Shown here piece after piece: positions 15,263 to 23,915 of a DNA stretch of 64,000 nt. This stretch comes from Candidatus Aquidulcis sp. Lineage in GTDB: Bacteria > Chloroflexota > Anaerolineae > UBA4142. The stretch covers positions 107,443 through 171,442 of the forward strand of contig DYJA01000004.1 of the NCBI GenBank assembly GCA_020723345.1, given 5' to 3'. The notes under the pieces are model-generated. The model was not told the origin of the DNA and did not search any database. It saw only the letters and a program-made list of their open reading frames with translations. The position numbers and the translations under genes are program-made. Within the stretch, counting starts at the first letter, position 1. Each line of letters starts with the position of its first letter.

Positions 15263-16254
15263 GTTCGACGATGGCGCGTCACCCGTTGATCATTCTAACC
15301 GCGTTGCTACTGCTCGCGTTCGCGCTGTCGCTTTTCGTCGGACGATTTCCACAGCCGTACTGGATGTCGCCGACGCTGCTGCAAGAAAACGAGTTGGCGC
15401 GGCAACTGGTTTTCAATTTGCGTTTGCCGCGCATTCTCACGGCGGTTCTGCTGGGCATGGCGCTCGCGGGCGCGGGCGCGGTGATGCAAATGATCTTTCG
15501 CAATCCGCTCGTCGAGCCGGGTTTTCTTGGCGTGTCGCAAGGCGCGGGCTTTGGCGCGGCGTTCGCGATCATCAAGCTCGGCAACGCGCCGCTTGTCGTC
15601 GCGACATCCGCCGCGCTCTTTGCGATCCTGGGTCTCGCGCTGTCGTACTTGCTCGCGCGCAATCTGCGGTACGGCGGCTGGGTCCTGCGACTCGTCCTCG
15701 CCGGGATCGCGGTCTCCGCGCTCTTTTCGTCCGGCATCGGCTTGCTCAAGTACGTCGCCGATCCGCTCAAGCAATTGCCGGAGATTACGTTCTGGCTGCT
15801 CGGCGGATTGTGGAGCGTGACGTGGAGCGAATTGATCTACATCGCGCCGATTGTTTTGCCCGCGCTCATCATCATCTGGTTGATGCGTTGGCGACTGAAC
15901 TTGCTGTCGCTGAGCGACGAGACCGCGTTCTCGCTTGGCGTGGCGACCGGACGCGAACGCACGTTGTTGCTCGGCGTGTCGGTTGCAGCGACGGCAGCGG
16001 TCGTCGCGGTTGCGGGGATCGTCGGTTGGATCGGTTTGATCGTGCCGCACATCGCGCGGCGCGCGATGGGAACCGACGCGCAACATTCATTGCCCGCGTC
16101 GATTCTGATCGGCGGAATTTTCGCGCTGCTGTGCGACGACCTCGCGCGCACACTGTACGTCGGCGAAATTCCGCTCGGCATTCTCACATCGCTGATCGGC
16201 GCGCTGTTTTTCGCGGCGATGATGATGAGCCATCCGCCGAGGTCACGCCGATGA
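15259..16254 (+). CDS. ABC transporter permease (BtuC/FecCD/MolB family)
   Basis: About 331 residues with nine to ten transmembrane helices. RLPRILTAVLLGMALAGAGA and RNPLVEPGFLGVSQGAGFGA are the conserved FecCD blocks, and GWIGLIVPHIARR is the coupling-helix region that touches the ATPase. The GTG at 15259 overlaps the preceding TGA (GTGA), a typical coupled start; ATG 15271 is the alternative. The stop overlaps the ATPase start as ATGA. Confidence 0.93.
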   Translation: MSSTMARHPLIILTALLLLAFALSLFVGRFPQPYWMSPTLLQENELARQLVFNLRLPRILTAVLLGMALAGAGAVMQMIFRNPLVEPGFLGVSQGAGFGAAFAIIKLGNAPLVVATSAALFAILGLALSYLLARNLRYGGWVLRLVLAGIAVSALFSSGIGLLKYVADPLKQLPEITFWLLGGLWSVTWSELIYIAPIVLPALIIIWLMRWRLNLLSLSDETAFSLGVATGRERTLLLGVSVAATAAVVAVAGIVGWIGLIVPHIARRAMGTDAQHSLPASILIGGIFALLCDDLARTLYVGEIPLGILTSLIGALFFAAMMMSHPPRSRR

Positions 16255-17048
16255 GCGCGCCGTACATTCTTTCGCTGTCCGATCTGCGTTTCGGGTACGC
16301 CAAAAAAGCGCCGACGGTTTTGCAAGGACTTTCGCTCGACATTCCGCCTGGCACCGTCACCGCGATTCTGGGACCGAACGGCGCGGGCAAGACGACGTTG
16401 TTGCGAATCGTCCTGGGTTTGCTCGCGCCGCAAGCGGGAAGAATTTCGATTGACGGCAAACCGCAGAAAAATTACTCGCGGCAACAGATGAGCCGACTGA
16501 TCGGCTTGGTGCCGCAGAGCGAGTACGTCCCGTTCGATTTTTCGGTGCTGGAGTTTGTGCTGCTCGGACGCGCGCCGTACTTGAGTCCGCTGGAAATGCC
16601 GGGCGAAACGGATCGCCAAATCGCGTTGGAGGCGTTGCGCGCGATGGGTTTGGAACACCTGCGGAATCGCTCCACGCCGTCGTTGAGCGGCGGCGAGCGG
16701 CAATTGGCGATGATCGCGCGTGCGCTCGCGCAACAGCCGCGCCTCTTGTTGCTCGACGAACCGACGTCGCACCTCGATCTGGGCAACCGCGATCGCATCC
16801 TGAGTGTTTTGCGCGCGCGCGCGCGCGCTGGCGTGACGATCATTTTCACGACGCACGATCCGAACCTGGTCGCGGCAACGGCGGATTACGTCGTGTTGAT
16901 GCGGCGCGGCGCGTTGCTCGCGGCGGGCGCGCTCGCGGCGACGCTCACGGCAGAAAACTTGAGCGCGACGTACGGAATTCCGGTGCAAGTGATTCGCTGG
17001 GATGGACGATTGTTTGTCGTGTCGGAACAGATCAGTGAAATGGATTAG
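16251..17048 (+). CDS. ABC transporter ATP-binding protein (BtuD/FecE/MolC class)
   Basis: A 265-residue ATPase. Walker A is GPNGAGKTT near residues 42-50, the Q-loop is in VPQSEYVPF, the signature is LSGGERQLAMIARAL, Walker B is RLLLLDEPTSH, and the switch is TTHDPN. It powers the permease encoded just upstream, whose stop codon its start overlaps (ATGA). The three transporter genes form one tight unit, probably cotranscribed with the methyltransferase gene 18 bp downstream. Confidence 0.94.
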   Translation: MSAPYILSLSDLRFGYAKKAPTVLQGLSLDIPPGTVTAILGPNGAGKTTLLRIVLGLLAPQAGRISIDGKPQKNYSRQQMSRLIGLVPQSEYVPFDFSVLEFVLLGRAPYLSPLEMPGETDRQIALEALRAMGLEHLRNRSTPSLSGGERQLAMIARALAQQPRLLLLDEPTSHLDLGNRDRILSVLRARARAGVTIIFTTHDPNLVAATADYVVLMRRGALLAAGALAATLTAENLSATYGIPVQVIRWDGRLFVVSEQISEMD

Positions 17049-17066
17049 ACGCTGGAGCGAAGCGGC

Positions 17067-17918
17067 ATGGAAAAAATGATCGATTGGATCAATCTGTGGA
17101 ATGAATTGGTGCGCGCGTACAATGCGAGTCATTCGCACAACCAACATTTGGACAACCAAGACCGTTGGCGCACGCGCGCGCAGGAATTTGATGGACATGT
17201 ACGGCGACGGTGGGCGCGCGCGGATTCCAGTCGCACGTTCATCCTCGCGCAACTGGACGCAGCGCCGAATTCTACTGTGCTCGACATCGGCGCAGGAACA
17301 GGCGCGTGGGCAATGCTGCTCGCGCAGCACGCGCGTCGCGTGACCGCCGTAGAGCCATCGCCCGCGATGTTGCAAGTGCTGCGCCGCAATCTGGAAGCGG
17401 AAAAGGTCACGAATGTCGAAATCGTGGAAGATGTTTGGCCCCAGGCCCAGGTCGGCATACACGATTTCACGTTGTGTTCGCACGCGATGTATGGCTTGCC
17501 GGACTTCGCGCAGTTCATTCACAGCATCGAAGCGGTGACGCGGCAGATGTGTTTCCTGCTGATTCGCGCGCCGACGCTGGACGGCGTGATGGCGGAAGCG
17601 GCGCGGCGTGTGTGGGGGCATCCGTACGACAGCCCGAATTATCAGATCGCGTTCAACGCGTTGTTGCAGATGGGAATTTTTCCGAATGTCTCGATGGAGG
17701 ATGCGGGGCGATGGGAACCCTGGGTCAGCGACCGGCTGGAAGACGCGCGCGATCAAATCAAGCGCCGCTTGGGCGTGAGCGAGACGAGCACGCATGACGA
17801 TTTTTTCATGGACTTGGTGTCGCGCCGATTGAAATACGAAGATGGCAAGTACGTGTGGCCCCTCGCGATGCGCACGGCGTTAGTGTACTGGCGAACGCAA
17901 GCGGAAAAATCAGAGTGA
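17067..17918 (+). CDS. Class I SAM-dependent methyltransferase
   Basis: A 283-residue protein. [16 protein letters not shown] near residues 70-85 is the SAM-binding motif [12 protein letters not shown] is motif II with the acidic ribose-binding residue, and a post-motif block [12 protein letters not shown] follows. An N-terminal helical region starting [13 protein letters not shown] precedes the fold. It lies 18 bp after the transporter ATPase gene on the same strand and probably belongs to that operon. The methyl acceptor is unknown; modification of a chelator or transported complex would fit but is speculative. Its 3' end overlaps the convergent GH4 gene by 9 nt. Confidence 0.85.
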   Translation: MEKMIDWINLWNELVRAYNASHSHNQHLDNQDRWRTRAQEFDGHVRRRWARADSSRTFILAQLDAAPNSTVLDIGAGTGAWAMLLAQHARRVTAVEPSPAMLQVLRRNLEAEKVTNVEIVEDVWPQAQVGIHDFTLCSHAMYGLPDFAQFIHSIEAVTRQMCFLLIRAPTLDGVMAEAARRVWGHPYDSPNYQIAFNALLQMGIFPNVSMEDAGRWEPWVSDRLEDARDQIKRRLGVSETSTHDDFFMDLVSRRLKYEDGKYVWPLAMRTALVYWRTQAEKSE

Positions 17919-19247
17919 CTTTACGCGCAGGTTTTTGAACTGCGGCAAGTGCGCGCGGTTCTGCTCGAACATCTGATTGACCATCTGCGCGATTTCCGCG
18001 AGCGACAAGACGGACGCGGTGAGCGGGTCGTGGGCAATCGCGTGATACACCAAACGCGGATCGCCGGTGAGCGCGGCTTCTACCGCCATCTCTTCGATCT
18101 GCGCCTGCAAGTTTGTCAGCGCGGCGCATTGCGGCGGCAGCGCGCCGACATGCACCGGTTCGAATCCGTTGCGGCTCACCCACACCGGCACTTCGACGCA
18201 CGCGTCCGATGGCAAGTTCGTGACGAGATTCGTGTTCGGCACGTTGCCGTTGAACTGAAACGGCTCGCCGCCCAGCAGCGCGTTGATGATGTACGCGGCG
18301 TACTCCTGCCCGCGTTCGAGTTTGATCGGCGTATCGGACGCGAACCACTGGCGCGCTTCGTCCTTCCACGTGTTGTCTTTTTCCAAGTATTCTTTCAAAA
18401 TGTACGCGTGCGCGCCGGGATTCCAACCGGTACCGTGCGTACAATATTTTTCGATCAAATCTGCGCGCTTGCGGAACCACCAGTTGTATTCCGAATTGTG
18501 CCCGGATGATTCGGTGACGTAGTAATCGAGATGCAAAAACATTTCGTTGCGGACGATTTCTTCGTTGTACACCTCCGGGCGTTCGGCGACGGCTTGGCGA
18601 ATCAACGGGTACGCGTTGCGCCCGTTCCATTCGTACTTCAAGTACCACGCCAGGTGATTGATCCCCGCGCAGGTGTACGTGATTTCGCGCATCGGCGCGC
18701 CGATCCACCGCGCGAGCATTTCCGCGGTGCCTTGCACGCTGTGGCACAACCCGGTCACGCGGATCGCGGTCGCGCGTTGCAGCGCGCGGCAGAGCATCGC
18801 CATCGGATTGGTGTAGTTGAGCATCACCGCGTTCGGGCAGACGCGTTCCATATCGCGCGCGATGTCGAGCATCACAGGGATCGTGCGCAGCGCGCGAAAA
18901 ATTCCTGCTGGACCGCGCGTATCGCCGACGTTGATGTCGACGCCGGACTGTTTGGGAATTTCGATGTCGTGTCGCCACACGTCGGTGCTGCCGGCGAGAA
19001 TCGTCACGAGCACCGCGTCCGCGTCGCGCAGCGCGTCGACGCGGTCGAGCGTCGCGGTGATTTTCGCCGGATAGTCGCCGAGTTCGACGATCCGTTTGAT
19101 CGCGCGGCACGAAAAATCGAGCCGTTCGGCGTCGATGTCCATCAGCGCGAGTTCGGCGTCGCGCAAAAGTGGAAAGGTGAAAATGTCGCGCGCGAGTTTG
19201 CGCGTAAAGCCCAAACTGCCCGCGCCGATGAAAGCGATCTTGGTCAT
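17910..19247 (-). CDS. Family 4 glycoside hydrolase (alpha-galactosidase/alpha-glucosidase type)
   Basis: A 445-residue NAD- and metal-dependent GH4 enzyme. The N-terminus [12 protein letters not shown] is the dinucleotide-binding Gly motif. [22 protein letters not shown] and GINHLAW carry the Cys and His residues that bind the catalytic metal in this family, and Tyr/Asp blocks follow. GH4 enzymes cleave alpha- or beta-glycosides by oxidation at C3 and elimination; the YTNPM and CHS motifs look closest to MelA-type alpha-galactosidases. The start ATG 19247 follows GGAGG with good spacing. It stands alone on its strand. Substrate assignment is tentative. Confidence 0.92.
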   Translation of the reverse strand: MTKIAFIGAGSLGFTRKLARDIFTFPLLRDAELALMDIDAERLDFSCRAIKRIVELGDYPAKITATLDRVDALRDADAVLVTILAGSTDVWRHDIEIPKQSGVDINVGDTRGPAGIFRALRTIPVMLDIARDMERVCPNAVMLNYTNPMAMLCRALQRATAIRVTGLCHSVQGTAEMLARWIGAPMREITYTCAGINHLAWYLKYEWNGRNAYPLIRQAVAERPEVYNEEIVRNEMFLHLDYYVTESSGHNSEYNWWFRKRADLIEKYCTHGTGWNPGAHAYILKEYLEKDNTWKDEARQWFASDTPIKLERGQEYAAYIINALLGGEPFQFNGNVPNTNLVTNLPSDACVEVPVWVSRNGFEPVHVGALPPQCAALTNLQAQIEEMAVEAALTGDPRLVYHAIAHDPLTASVLSLAEIAQMVNQMFEQNRAHLPQFKNLRVKSL

Positions 19248-19257
19248 AGCGCCTCCT

Positions 19258-19284
19258 GTCGGGCAATTTTGAAAATTGCCCGAC
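19258..19284. repeat. Short palindrome, GGGCAATTTT family
   Basis: GTCGGGCAATTTT and AAAATTGCCCGAC face each other around one base. It belongs to the GGRCAAATTT palindromes also found at 23824, 38452 and 60430. Confidence 0.75.
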
Positions 19285-19320
19285 GAAGATTATACCGCGT
19301 GACGAGATGGACGCCAAAAT

Positions 19321-19349
19321 TTGCGCGCCATTCGATTATATGCTACAAT
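19321..19349 (+). promoter_or_regulatory. Promoter of tatA copy 1
   Basis: TTGCGC and TACAAT with a 17-bp spacer. The tatA copy 2 promoter at 19760 has the same hexamers and spacing and a similar spacer, so the promoter was duplicated with the gene. Confidence 0.8.
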
Positions 19350-19401
19350 CTAGATTGAGGGCGGCAATCATGATCAGCCGTCCCACTGAAAGGAGTTTGC
19401 A

Positions 19402-19671
19402 ATGCCATTTGGTTTACAACCGACGCACTTGCTGGTTATTCTGGTCGTTGCGCTTTTGATCTTTGGTCCCTCCCGGTTGCCCGAGATTGGCAAAGCGATG
19501 GGCAAAACGATTCGCGAATTTCAGTCCGGCATCAAGGAAGCCACCCAGGGATTTTCCGAGGAAGTCAAATCGGAGTCCGCCAAGAGCGAAGCCAAACCAG
19601 TTTGTAAATCGTGCGGCAAGCCGATTCAAGCCGGTACCAAGTTTTGTCCCGAGTGTGGCGCGGCGCAATAA
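19402..19671 (+). CDS. tatA: TatA-type translocase subunit with C-terminal zinc ribbon (copy 1)
   Basis: An 89-residue protein. The N-terminal helix LLVILVVALLIFGPSRLPEI with the FGP hinge and the amphipathic KAMGKTIREFQSGIKEA is the classic TatA/TatE form, the pore-forming component for folded-protein export. The last 25 residues carry CKSCGKPIQAGTKFCPECG, a treble-clef/zinc-ribbon of two CxxC pairs that standard TatA lacks. The start ATG has AAGGAG upstream. A hairpin at 19710 separates it from copy 2. TatC is encoded 0.5 kb downstream. Confidence 0.93.
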   Translation: MPFGLQPTHLLVILVVALLIFGPSRLPEIGKAMGKTIREFQSGIKEATQGFSEEVKSESAKSEAKPVCKSCGKPIQAGTKFCPECGAAQ

Positions 19672-19709
19672 CAAACACCTGGGAGTAATCCGCGTGCGAA
19701 CGATAGAAG

Positions 19710-19740
19710 GGATGCCGAGCGCGGCATCCTTTCTGTTTGT
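19710..19740 (+). terminator. Terminator-type hairpin after tatA copy 1
   Basis: GGATGCCG-AGCG-CGGCATCC followed by TTTCTGTTTGT. A near-copy follows tatA copy 2 at 20132. Partial termination would favour TatA over TatC. Confidence 0.7.
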
Positions 19741-19759
19741 CGTCCAGATCGAGAGCAAG

Positions 19760-19788
19760 TTGCGCGTCACTTGATTCTATGTTACAAT
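19760..19788 (+). promoter_or_regulatory. Promoter of tatA copy 2
   Basis: TTGCGC and TACAAT with 17 bp between them, closely matching the promoter at 19321. Confidence 0.8.
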
Positions 19789-19840
19789 CCGGCGTGACGG
19801 CAGCGCTCAAGAACAGTTGCCCTACGAAAGAGAGAGTGGG

Positions 19841-20095
19841 ATGTTTGGATTGCAACCCCAAGACCTGTTGATCATTCTTGTCGTTGCGCTCTTGATCTTC
19901 GGACCCGGCAAATTGCCGGAAATCGGCAAGGCGGTGGGCAAGACGATCCGTGAATTTCAAACCGGCATCAAGGAAGCCACTCAGGGTTTTGCCGAAGAAG
20001 CGAAAACCACCGAACCCAAGTCCACGTGCCCCAATTGCCACAAACCGACTCCGGTCGGCGCCAAATTCTGTACGGAATGTGGCGCGGCGCAATAA
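19841..20095 (+). CDS. tatA: TatA-type translocase subunit with C-terminal zinc ribbon (copy 2)
   Basis: An 84-residue second copy: LLIILVVALLIFGPGKLPEI, the amphipathic helix KAVGKTIREFQTGIKEA, then CPNCHKPTPVGAKFCTECG. It is about 80 percent identical to copy 1 by eye, with the same C-terminal GAAQ. ATG 19841 is chosen as start because it gives the N-terminus aligned with copy 1; an upstream start at 19817 would add eight unconserved residues. Two TatA-like proteins are normal in bacteria (TatA/TatB or TatA/TatE), but this pair looks like a recent tandem duplication including promoter and hairpin. Confidence 0.92.
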   Translation: MFGLQPQDLLIILVVALLIFGPGKLPEIGKAVGKTIREFQTGIKEATQGFAEEAKTTEPKSTCPNCHKPTPVGAKFCTECGAAQ

Positions 20096-20131
20096 ACCAT
20101 TTCTCCGCGCGCGCACGTGATCGTCATCCAA

Positions 20132-20162
20132 GGGATGCCGACCTGTGGCATCCCTTCTGTTT
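20132..20162 (+). terminator. Terminator-type hairpin between tatA copy 2 and tatC
   Basis: GGGATGCC-GACCTGT-GGCATCCC followed by TTCTGTTTG, the counterpart of the hairpin at 19710. The tatC start lies about 20 bp downstream, so readthrough must occur. Confidence 0.65.
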
Positions 20163-20182
20163 GCCACCCAGATAAGGTCGTT

Positions 20183-20938
20183 ATGTCAGAAGAAAAACGC
20201 ATGGGGGTGTTGGAGCACCTCGACGAGTTACGCAGTCGCCTGCTTATCGCGCTGATCGCGATTCTGGTGACGACATCGCTCGCGTACATTTTCTCCGACA
20301 CGATTCTGAATATTTTGCGCGCGCCCGCCGGGAACTTGACGCTGAAAGCGTTCAGCCCGCTCGATGGATTCATGATTCGGTTCCGCGTGGCGATGTACGG
20401 CGGCATCTTTCTTGCCGCGCCCGTGTGGATTTTCCAGTTGATCCGCTATGTCGAGCCGGCGCTTCTCCCCAGCGAAAAACGATTTATCGTTCCGGGCGTC
20501 GCGGCAATGGTCGGATTATTTGCGCTAGGCAACGCGTTCGGCTATTTGATCCTTTTGAATATGTTCAGCGCGTTGACCGGCATGTTCGGCACGCCCGGCG
20601 AAAGTCCGATCGAATATTTTCCGGGCGCCGATCCATACATCTCCTTCGTCGTCTACTTTTTGCTGTCGACCGGTCTGGCATTCGAACTGCCGGTTGTCCT
20701 TTTCGTCTTGATCAAACTCGGAGTCGTCTCGCCGGCATTCCTCCGAAAACAACGCAAGGTCGCGTGGTTTATCATTTTCGTCATCGCCGAATTGATTACC
20801 CCCGTATCGGATCCCTTCATCGCGCCGACGTTGGTAATGGTTCCGATGATCCTGCTCTTTGAAATTGCGCTTTTCTTCTCGCGCTACGCCGCGCCGAAAT
20901 CGGCGGCCACTGCTACGTCCAAACCCAAAGCCCCTTGA
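20183..20938 (+). CDS. tatC: Sec-independent protein translocase TatC
   Basis: A 251-residue six-helix membrane protein. GVLEHLDELRSRLLIALIA is the conserved N-terminal cytoplasmic block that recognises twin-arginine signal peptides, and the periplasmic loop with FSPLDGFMIRFRVA and the YVEPALLPSEKRF block follow. The start ATG 20183 follows AAGG; the longer upstream frame runs through the hairpin. A twin-arginine substrate is encoded in this window (GH5-like lipoprotein at 59180). It is followed closely by the Crp-family gene. Confidence 0.96.
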   Translation: MSEEKRMGVLEHLDELRSRLLIALIAILVTTSLAYIFSDTILNILRAPAGNLTLKAFSPLDGFMIRFRVAMYGGIFLAAPVWIFQLIRYVEPALLPSEKRFIVPGVAAMVGLFALGNAFGYLILLNMFSALTGMFGTPGESPIEYFPGADPYISFVVYFLLSTGLAFELPVVLFVLIKLGVVSPAFLRKQRKVAWFIIFVIAELITPVSDPFIAPTLVMVPMILLFEIALFFSRYAAPKSAATATSKPKAP

Positions 20939-20961
20939 TCCTAATTCGCGGAGATGCAGCG

Positions 20962-21663
20962 ATGCAACCGCCCTTCAACCTTGTCGAATCCCTCGGTCGT
21001 GTTGAACACTTTAGACGCCTGCCGGAAGCGGATCGCGCCGCGATTGTCAATGCCGGGCAGACGCGTTCGTTTCCGGCCGGCGCGATCATTTATCGCGAAG
21101 GCGAAACCGGCGCGGGGATGTTCGTCCTGCTTGCCGGGCACGTGCATTTGCAGAAACTAGGACCGCAGGGGCAGCAGTCCATCGTCGCGGAAATCGAGCC
21201 GGTGATCATGTTCAACGAAGTGACGGTGCTCGACAGCGGCGCGAACTTGACGACGGCGGTCGCGGTGCAAGCGTGCGTGACGTGGAATATCAGTCACGCG
21301 AATTTTCAGGCGCTCTTGCAGCGTTATCCGATGATCGGATTGGGACTGCTGCGCGTGTTGGCGGCGCGCACGCGCAACCTGCTCGCGCAGTACGAAGACC
21401 TCTCGTTCCGTTCCGTCCTCGCGCGCACCGCCAAACTCTTGCTCGATCTGAGCGAGCGCGGCGCGCGTCCGATCCACCGCAAAGAGTACCCGAATGCCGA
21501 TCTCGCCGCGCGCATTTCGACCGTCCCCGAAGCGCTGAGTCGTTCGCTCCAGGTTTTTCGCAAGAACGGCGACATTACTTGTACGCGCGCGACGATCACC
21601 GTCAACCAGCCCGAGACGCTGGAAAAATTCGCGCAGGTGGAGCGAACGTTGTTCAAAGGATGA
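20962..21663 (+). CDS. Crp/Fnr-family transcriptional regulator
   Basis: A 233-residue regulator with an N-terminal cyclic-nucleotide-type beta-barrel (FPAGAIIYREGETGAGMFVLL) and a C-terminal helix-turn-helix (LAARISTVPEALSRSLQVF). It lacks the N-terminal Cys cluster of true FNR, so a 4Fe-4S sensor is not indicated. ATG 20962 is preceded by GGAG. It lies just after tatC and about 30 bp before the DUF438 gene, so it may control the DUF438/DUF1858 genes or respond to redox or nitric oxide as DNR/NnrR-type members do. The ligand is unknown. Confidence 0.92.
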   Translation: MQPPFNLVESLGRVEHFRRLPEADRAAIVNAGQTRSFPAGAIIYREGETGAGMFVLLAGHVHLQKLGPQGQQSIVAEIEPVIMFNEVTVLDSGANLTTAVAVQACVTWNISHANFQALLQRYPMIGLGLLRVLAARTRNLLAQYEDLSFRSVLARTAKLLLDLSERGARPIHRKEYPNADLAARISTVPEALSRSLQVFRKNGDITCTRATITVNQPETLEKFAQVERTLFKG

Positions 21664-21693
21664 AATAGAAAATTCAAGGAAAGGAATTTTGCG

Positions 21694-22941
21694 ATGAGTG
21701 AGATCATCAACAACCGCCAACAGCGGATCGACATTATGAAAAACCTCATCCGCCAGTTGCATTCCGGCGCGGCGGAAGATAAAGTCAAAGCGCAACTCGA
21801 AACGCTGCTCGACGAGGCGGATTACAGCGATGTCTTTTTGATGGAAGTCCAATTGATCCAAGAGGGCATTCCGGCGGAAAGCGTCCAGCAGTTGTGCGAC
21901 ACGCACACACGCGTCCTGAAAAAGCACCTCGATTTGCAGGAAACACCCAAGACGATCCCCGGTCATCCGGTACATACCTTCGTTCAAGAAAATCGCGAAC
22001 TGAATAAAACGACCGGTCAAATTCGCGTGCTAATGCAGAAACTCGAAGCGATGCCCGACGATCAGGACGCGACTGCGCCGATGCGCGACATCCAGCAACT
22101 GCTCAACAACCTGATGGATGTAGACAAGCACTATCGGCGCAAAGAATATTTGCTCTTTCCCTACTTTGAGAAAAACAACTTGCCCGGTCCGCCGACCGTG
22201 ATGTGGGGCAAGCACGACGAAGCGCGCCAGATGTTGCGCCAGACCATCGCCGGTTTGCAAGAAACCGAACAGATGACTGCCGCCGAAGCCAAAGCGTACA
22301 ACTTGCTCGCCATCACGCCTGCCATCGAAGCGATTGACGACATGGTTTACAAAGAGGAAAAAATTCTTTTCCCGACCGCGCTCAATTTGCTCACCGAACA
22401 GGATTGGTACCAAATCTATCTTCAGACCGACGAGTACGGTTACTGCCTCTATGCTCCGCAGTTCGAGTGGACGCCAGAAGGTGGAGTTCACCAAGAGATT
22501 CGCAAGCCCGCGGCAGCCGGCGGACGCGTCCAAATGCCGACCGGCAGTTTTTCGCTGGAGGAACTGATCGCCGCGTTCAGCACTTTGCCTTTCGATTTGA
22601 CCTTCGTCGACAAAGATGACACGGTGCGCTATTTCACGCCCGGCAAGGAACGCGTTTTCGATCGTTCGCGCGCGATCTTGGGACGCAAAGTGCAATACTG
22701 CCATCCGCCCAAAAGCGTTCACATCGTCAATCAGATTGTCAAAGATTTCAAAACGGGCAAGCAAGACCGCGCGCGCTTTTGGATCAATCTGCGCGGTCGG
22801 CTCATCTACATTTGCTACTACGCGGTGCGCGACGCGCAGGGCGGCTATCTCGGAACGCTGGAAGTGACCCAGGACTTGACCGAAGTGCGCCAGCTGGAAG
22901 GCGAACGCCGCTTGTTGACGTATGACTCGCCGCAGGGCTAG
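21694..22941 (+). CDS. DUF438-hemerythrin-PAS protein
   Basis: A 415-residue cytoplasmic protein in three parts. Residues about 10-75 match DUF438 (IRQLHSGAAEDKVKAQLETL). Residues about 90-240 form a hemerythrin-like helical bundle with His and Glu ligands (HPVHTFVQENREL, DKHYRRKEYLLFPYFEK, WGKHDEAR, YKEEKILFPTALNLL). Residues about 285-405 form a PAS domain (FVDKDDTVRYFTPGKERVFDR). Proteins of this layout are linked to nitric-oxide or oxygen sensing and iron-centre repair in anaerobes. A ribosome binding site AAGGAA precedes ATG 21694. The Crp-type regulator lies upstream and a DUF1858/DUF2249-type gene immediately downstream, a recurring partnership. Confidence 0.92.
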   Translation: MSEIINNRQQRIDIMKNLIRQLHSGAAEDKVKAQLETLLDEADYSDVFLMEVQLIQEGIPAESVQQLCDTHTRVLKKHLDLQETPKTIPGHPVHTFVQENRELNKTTGQIRVLMQKLEAMPDDQDATAPMRDIQQLLNNLMDVDKHYRRKEYLLFPYFEKNNLPGPPTVMWGKHDEARQMLRQTIAGLQETEQMTAAEAKAYNLLAITPAIEAIDDMVYKEEKILFPTALNLLTEQDWYQIYLQTDEYGYCLYAPQFEWTPEGGVHQEIRKPAAAGGRVQMPTGSFSLEELIAAFSTLPFDLTFVDKDDTVRYFTPGKERVFDRSRAILGRKVQYCHPPKSVHIVNQIVKDFKTGKQDRARFWINLRGRLIYICYYAVRDAQGGYLGTLEVTQDLTEVRQLEGERRLLTYDSPQG

Positions 22942-22953
22942 AAAGGTCTCGCG

Positions 22954-23472
22954 ATGGAAATCACCCCACGCAGTAAATTGTTCGATGTGCTCAACGCGTA
23001 TCCGGCGCTGGAAGAGCAAATTGTCAACATTGCGCCGCCCTTCAAGAACTTGAAAAATCCGGTCTTGCGTCGCACGGTGGGACAACTTGCAACGCTGGAA
23101 CAAGTTGCCCGCATTGGCAATCTCAGTCCCTTGGAGTTGGTCAATACACTTCGCCGCGCGGTCGGTCAACCGGAAATTCGCGCGGACGCGCCAACCGAGA
23201 TTTCGATTCCGCCAAAAACCGAAAGTGATCCGGATTGGATCGCCGGCGAACCGCAATTTATAGTCAACGGCGCGGCATTGCTCCGACAAGGCGAAGTGCC
23301 ACTCCAGCGCGTCAACGAATTGCTCGGACAATTAGCGCCGGAGCGATTCATCTTGCTGGTTACGGATTTCGAGCCGACGCCAATGCTCGACGCGATGCAA
23401 AAGCAAAATCGGCGCGTCTATCACAAACTGCACCCCAACGATCCGGGTTTGCATCTGACTTTTATTCGCTAG
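22954..23472 (+). CDS. DUF1858/DUF2249-type protein
   Basis: A 172-residue protein. The N-terminal half (LFDVLNAYPALEEQIVNIAP, then PVLRRTVGQLATLEQVARIG) is the DUF1858 fold found beside hemerythrin/DUF438 proteins; the C-terminal half (FILLVTDFEPTPMLDAMQKQ, then VYHKLHPND) looks like the DUF2249/TusA-like fold. It starts 13 bp after the DUF438 gene, so the two are translated together. Both are thought to act in redox or nitrosative-stress signalling; no catalytic residue is evident. Confidence 0.88.
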   Translation: MEITPRSKLFDVLNAYPALEEQIVNIAPPFKNLKNPVLRRTVGQLATLEQVARIGNLSPLELVNTLRRAVGQPEIRADAPTEISIPPKTESDPDWIAGEPQFIVNGAALLRQGEVPLQRVNELLGQLAPERFILLVTDFEPTPMLDAMQKQNRRVYHKLHPNDPGLHLTFIR

Positions 23473-23599
23473 GGTCAACGCGGCGCCAGCAACGCCGAAA
23501 AAATCTGCAAGCAAAAAAATCGCGCAAACACGCAAGATGCCAAGAGCGATTTCTTGGCGTCCCGCGTGTCTGCGCGATTCGCGTTACGGTTGGAGCAGA

Positions 23600-23803
23600 T
23601 TAGCCGCTTTGCTGCGTGTGGTAAAACGCCGACACGAGAAACAGTACCAGCATCGCGAGCGCGGTCAACGCGCGAATCGGATATTGCCGGCGCGTGATCG
23701 GCTCACCGCGCGCGTGCGATTCTTTTTGGCGTTTGCGTTGCTCACCGTCTGCCGCGGTACCCATCGTCGCCACGGCAGGCACGGCGGCGCAAATGACACA
23801 CAT
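23600..23803 (-). CDS. Small membrane protein with MCVICAAVPA N-terminus
   Basis: A 67-residue protein. The N-terminus MCVICAAVPAVATMG carries a CxxC and is followed by a charged stretch (GEQRKRQKESHARGE) and one C-terminal transmembrane helix (ALTALAMLVLFLVSAFYH). The start ATG 23803 is preceded by AGAGGAGAAGACTT, a strong ribosome binding site, which supports it being real. It is convergent to the DUF1858 gene. Function is unknown; the CxxC could bind metal or heme. Confidence 0.65.
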   Translation of the reverse strand: MCVICAAVPAVATMGTAADGEQRKRQKESHARGEPITRRQYPIRALTALAMLVLFLVSAFYHTQQSG

Positions 23804-23823
23804 AAGTCTTCTCCTCTAAAAAT

Positions 23824-23850
23824 GTAGGGCAAATTTCCAATTTGCCCCAC
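23824..23850. repeat. Short palindrome GTAGGGCAAATT...AATTTGCCCCAC
   Basis: A 12-bp inverted repeat with a 3-nt centre, a member of the GGRCAAATTT palindrome family. It lies upstream of the small CxxC membrane protein gene. Confidence 0.75.
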
Positions 23851-23915
23851 AAGTTGGAAACTTGCGTTACGGTAATTGTGTTGGCTGCATTATACCACAG
23901 ATCGGGTTTGCCGGA

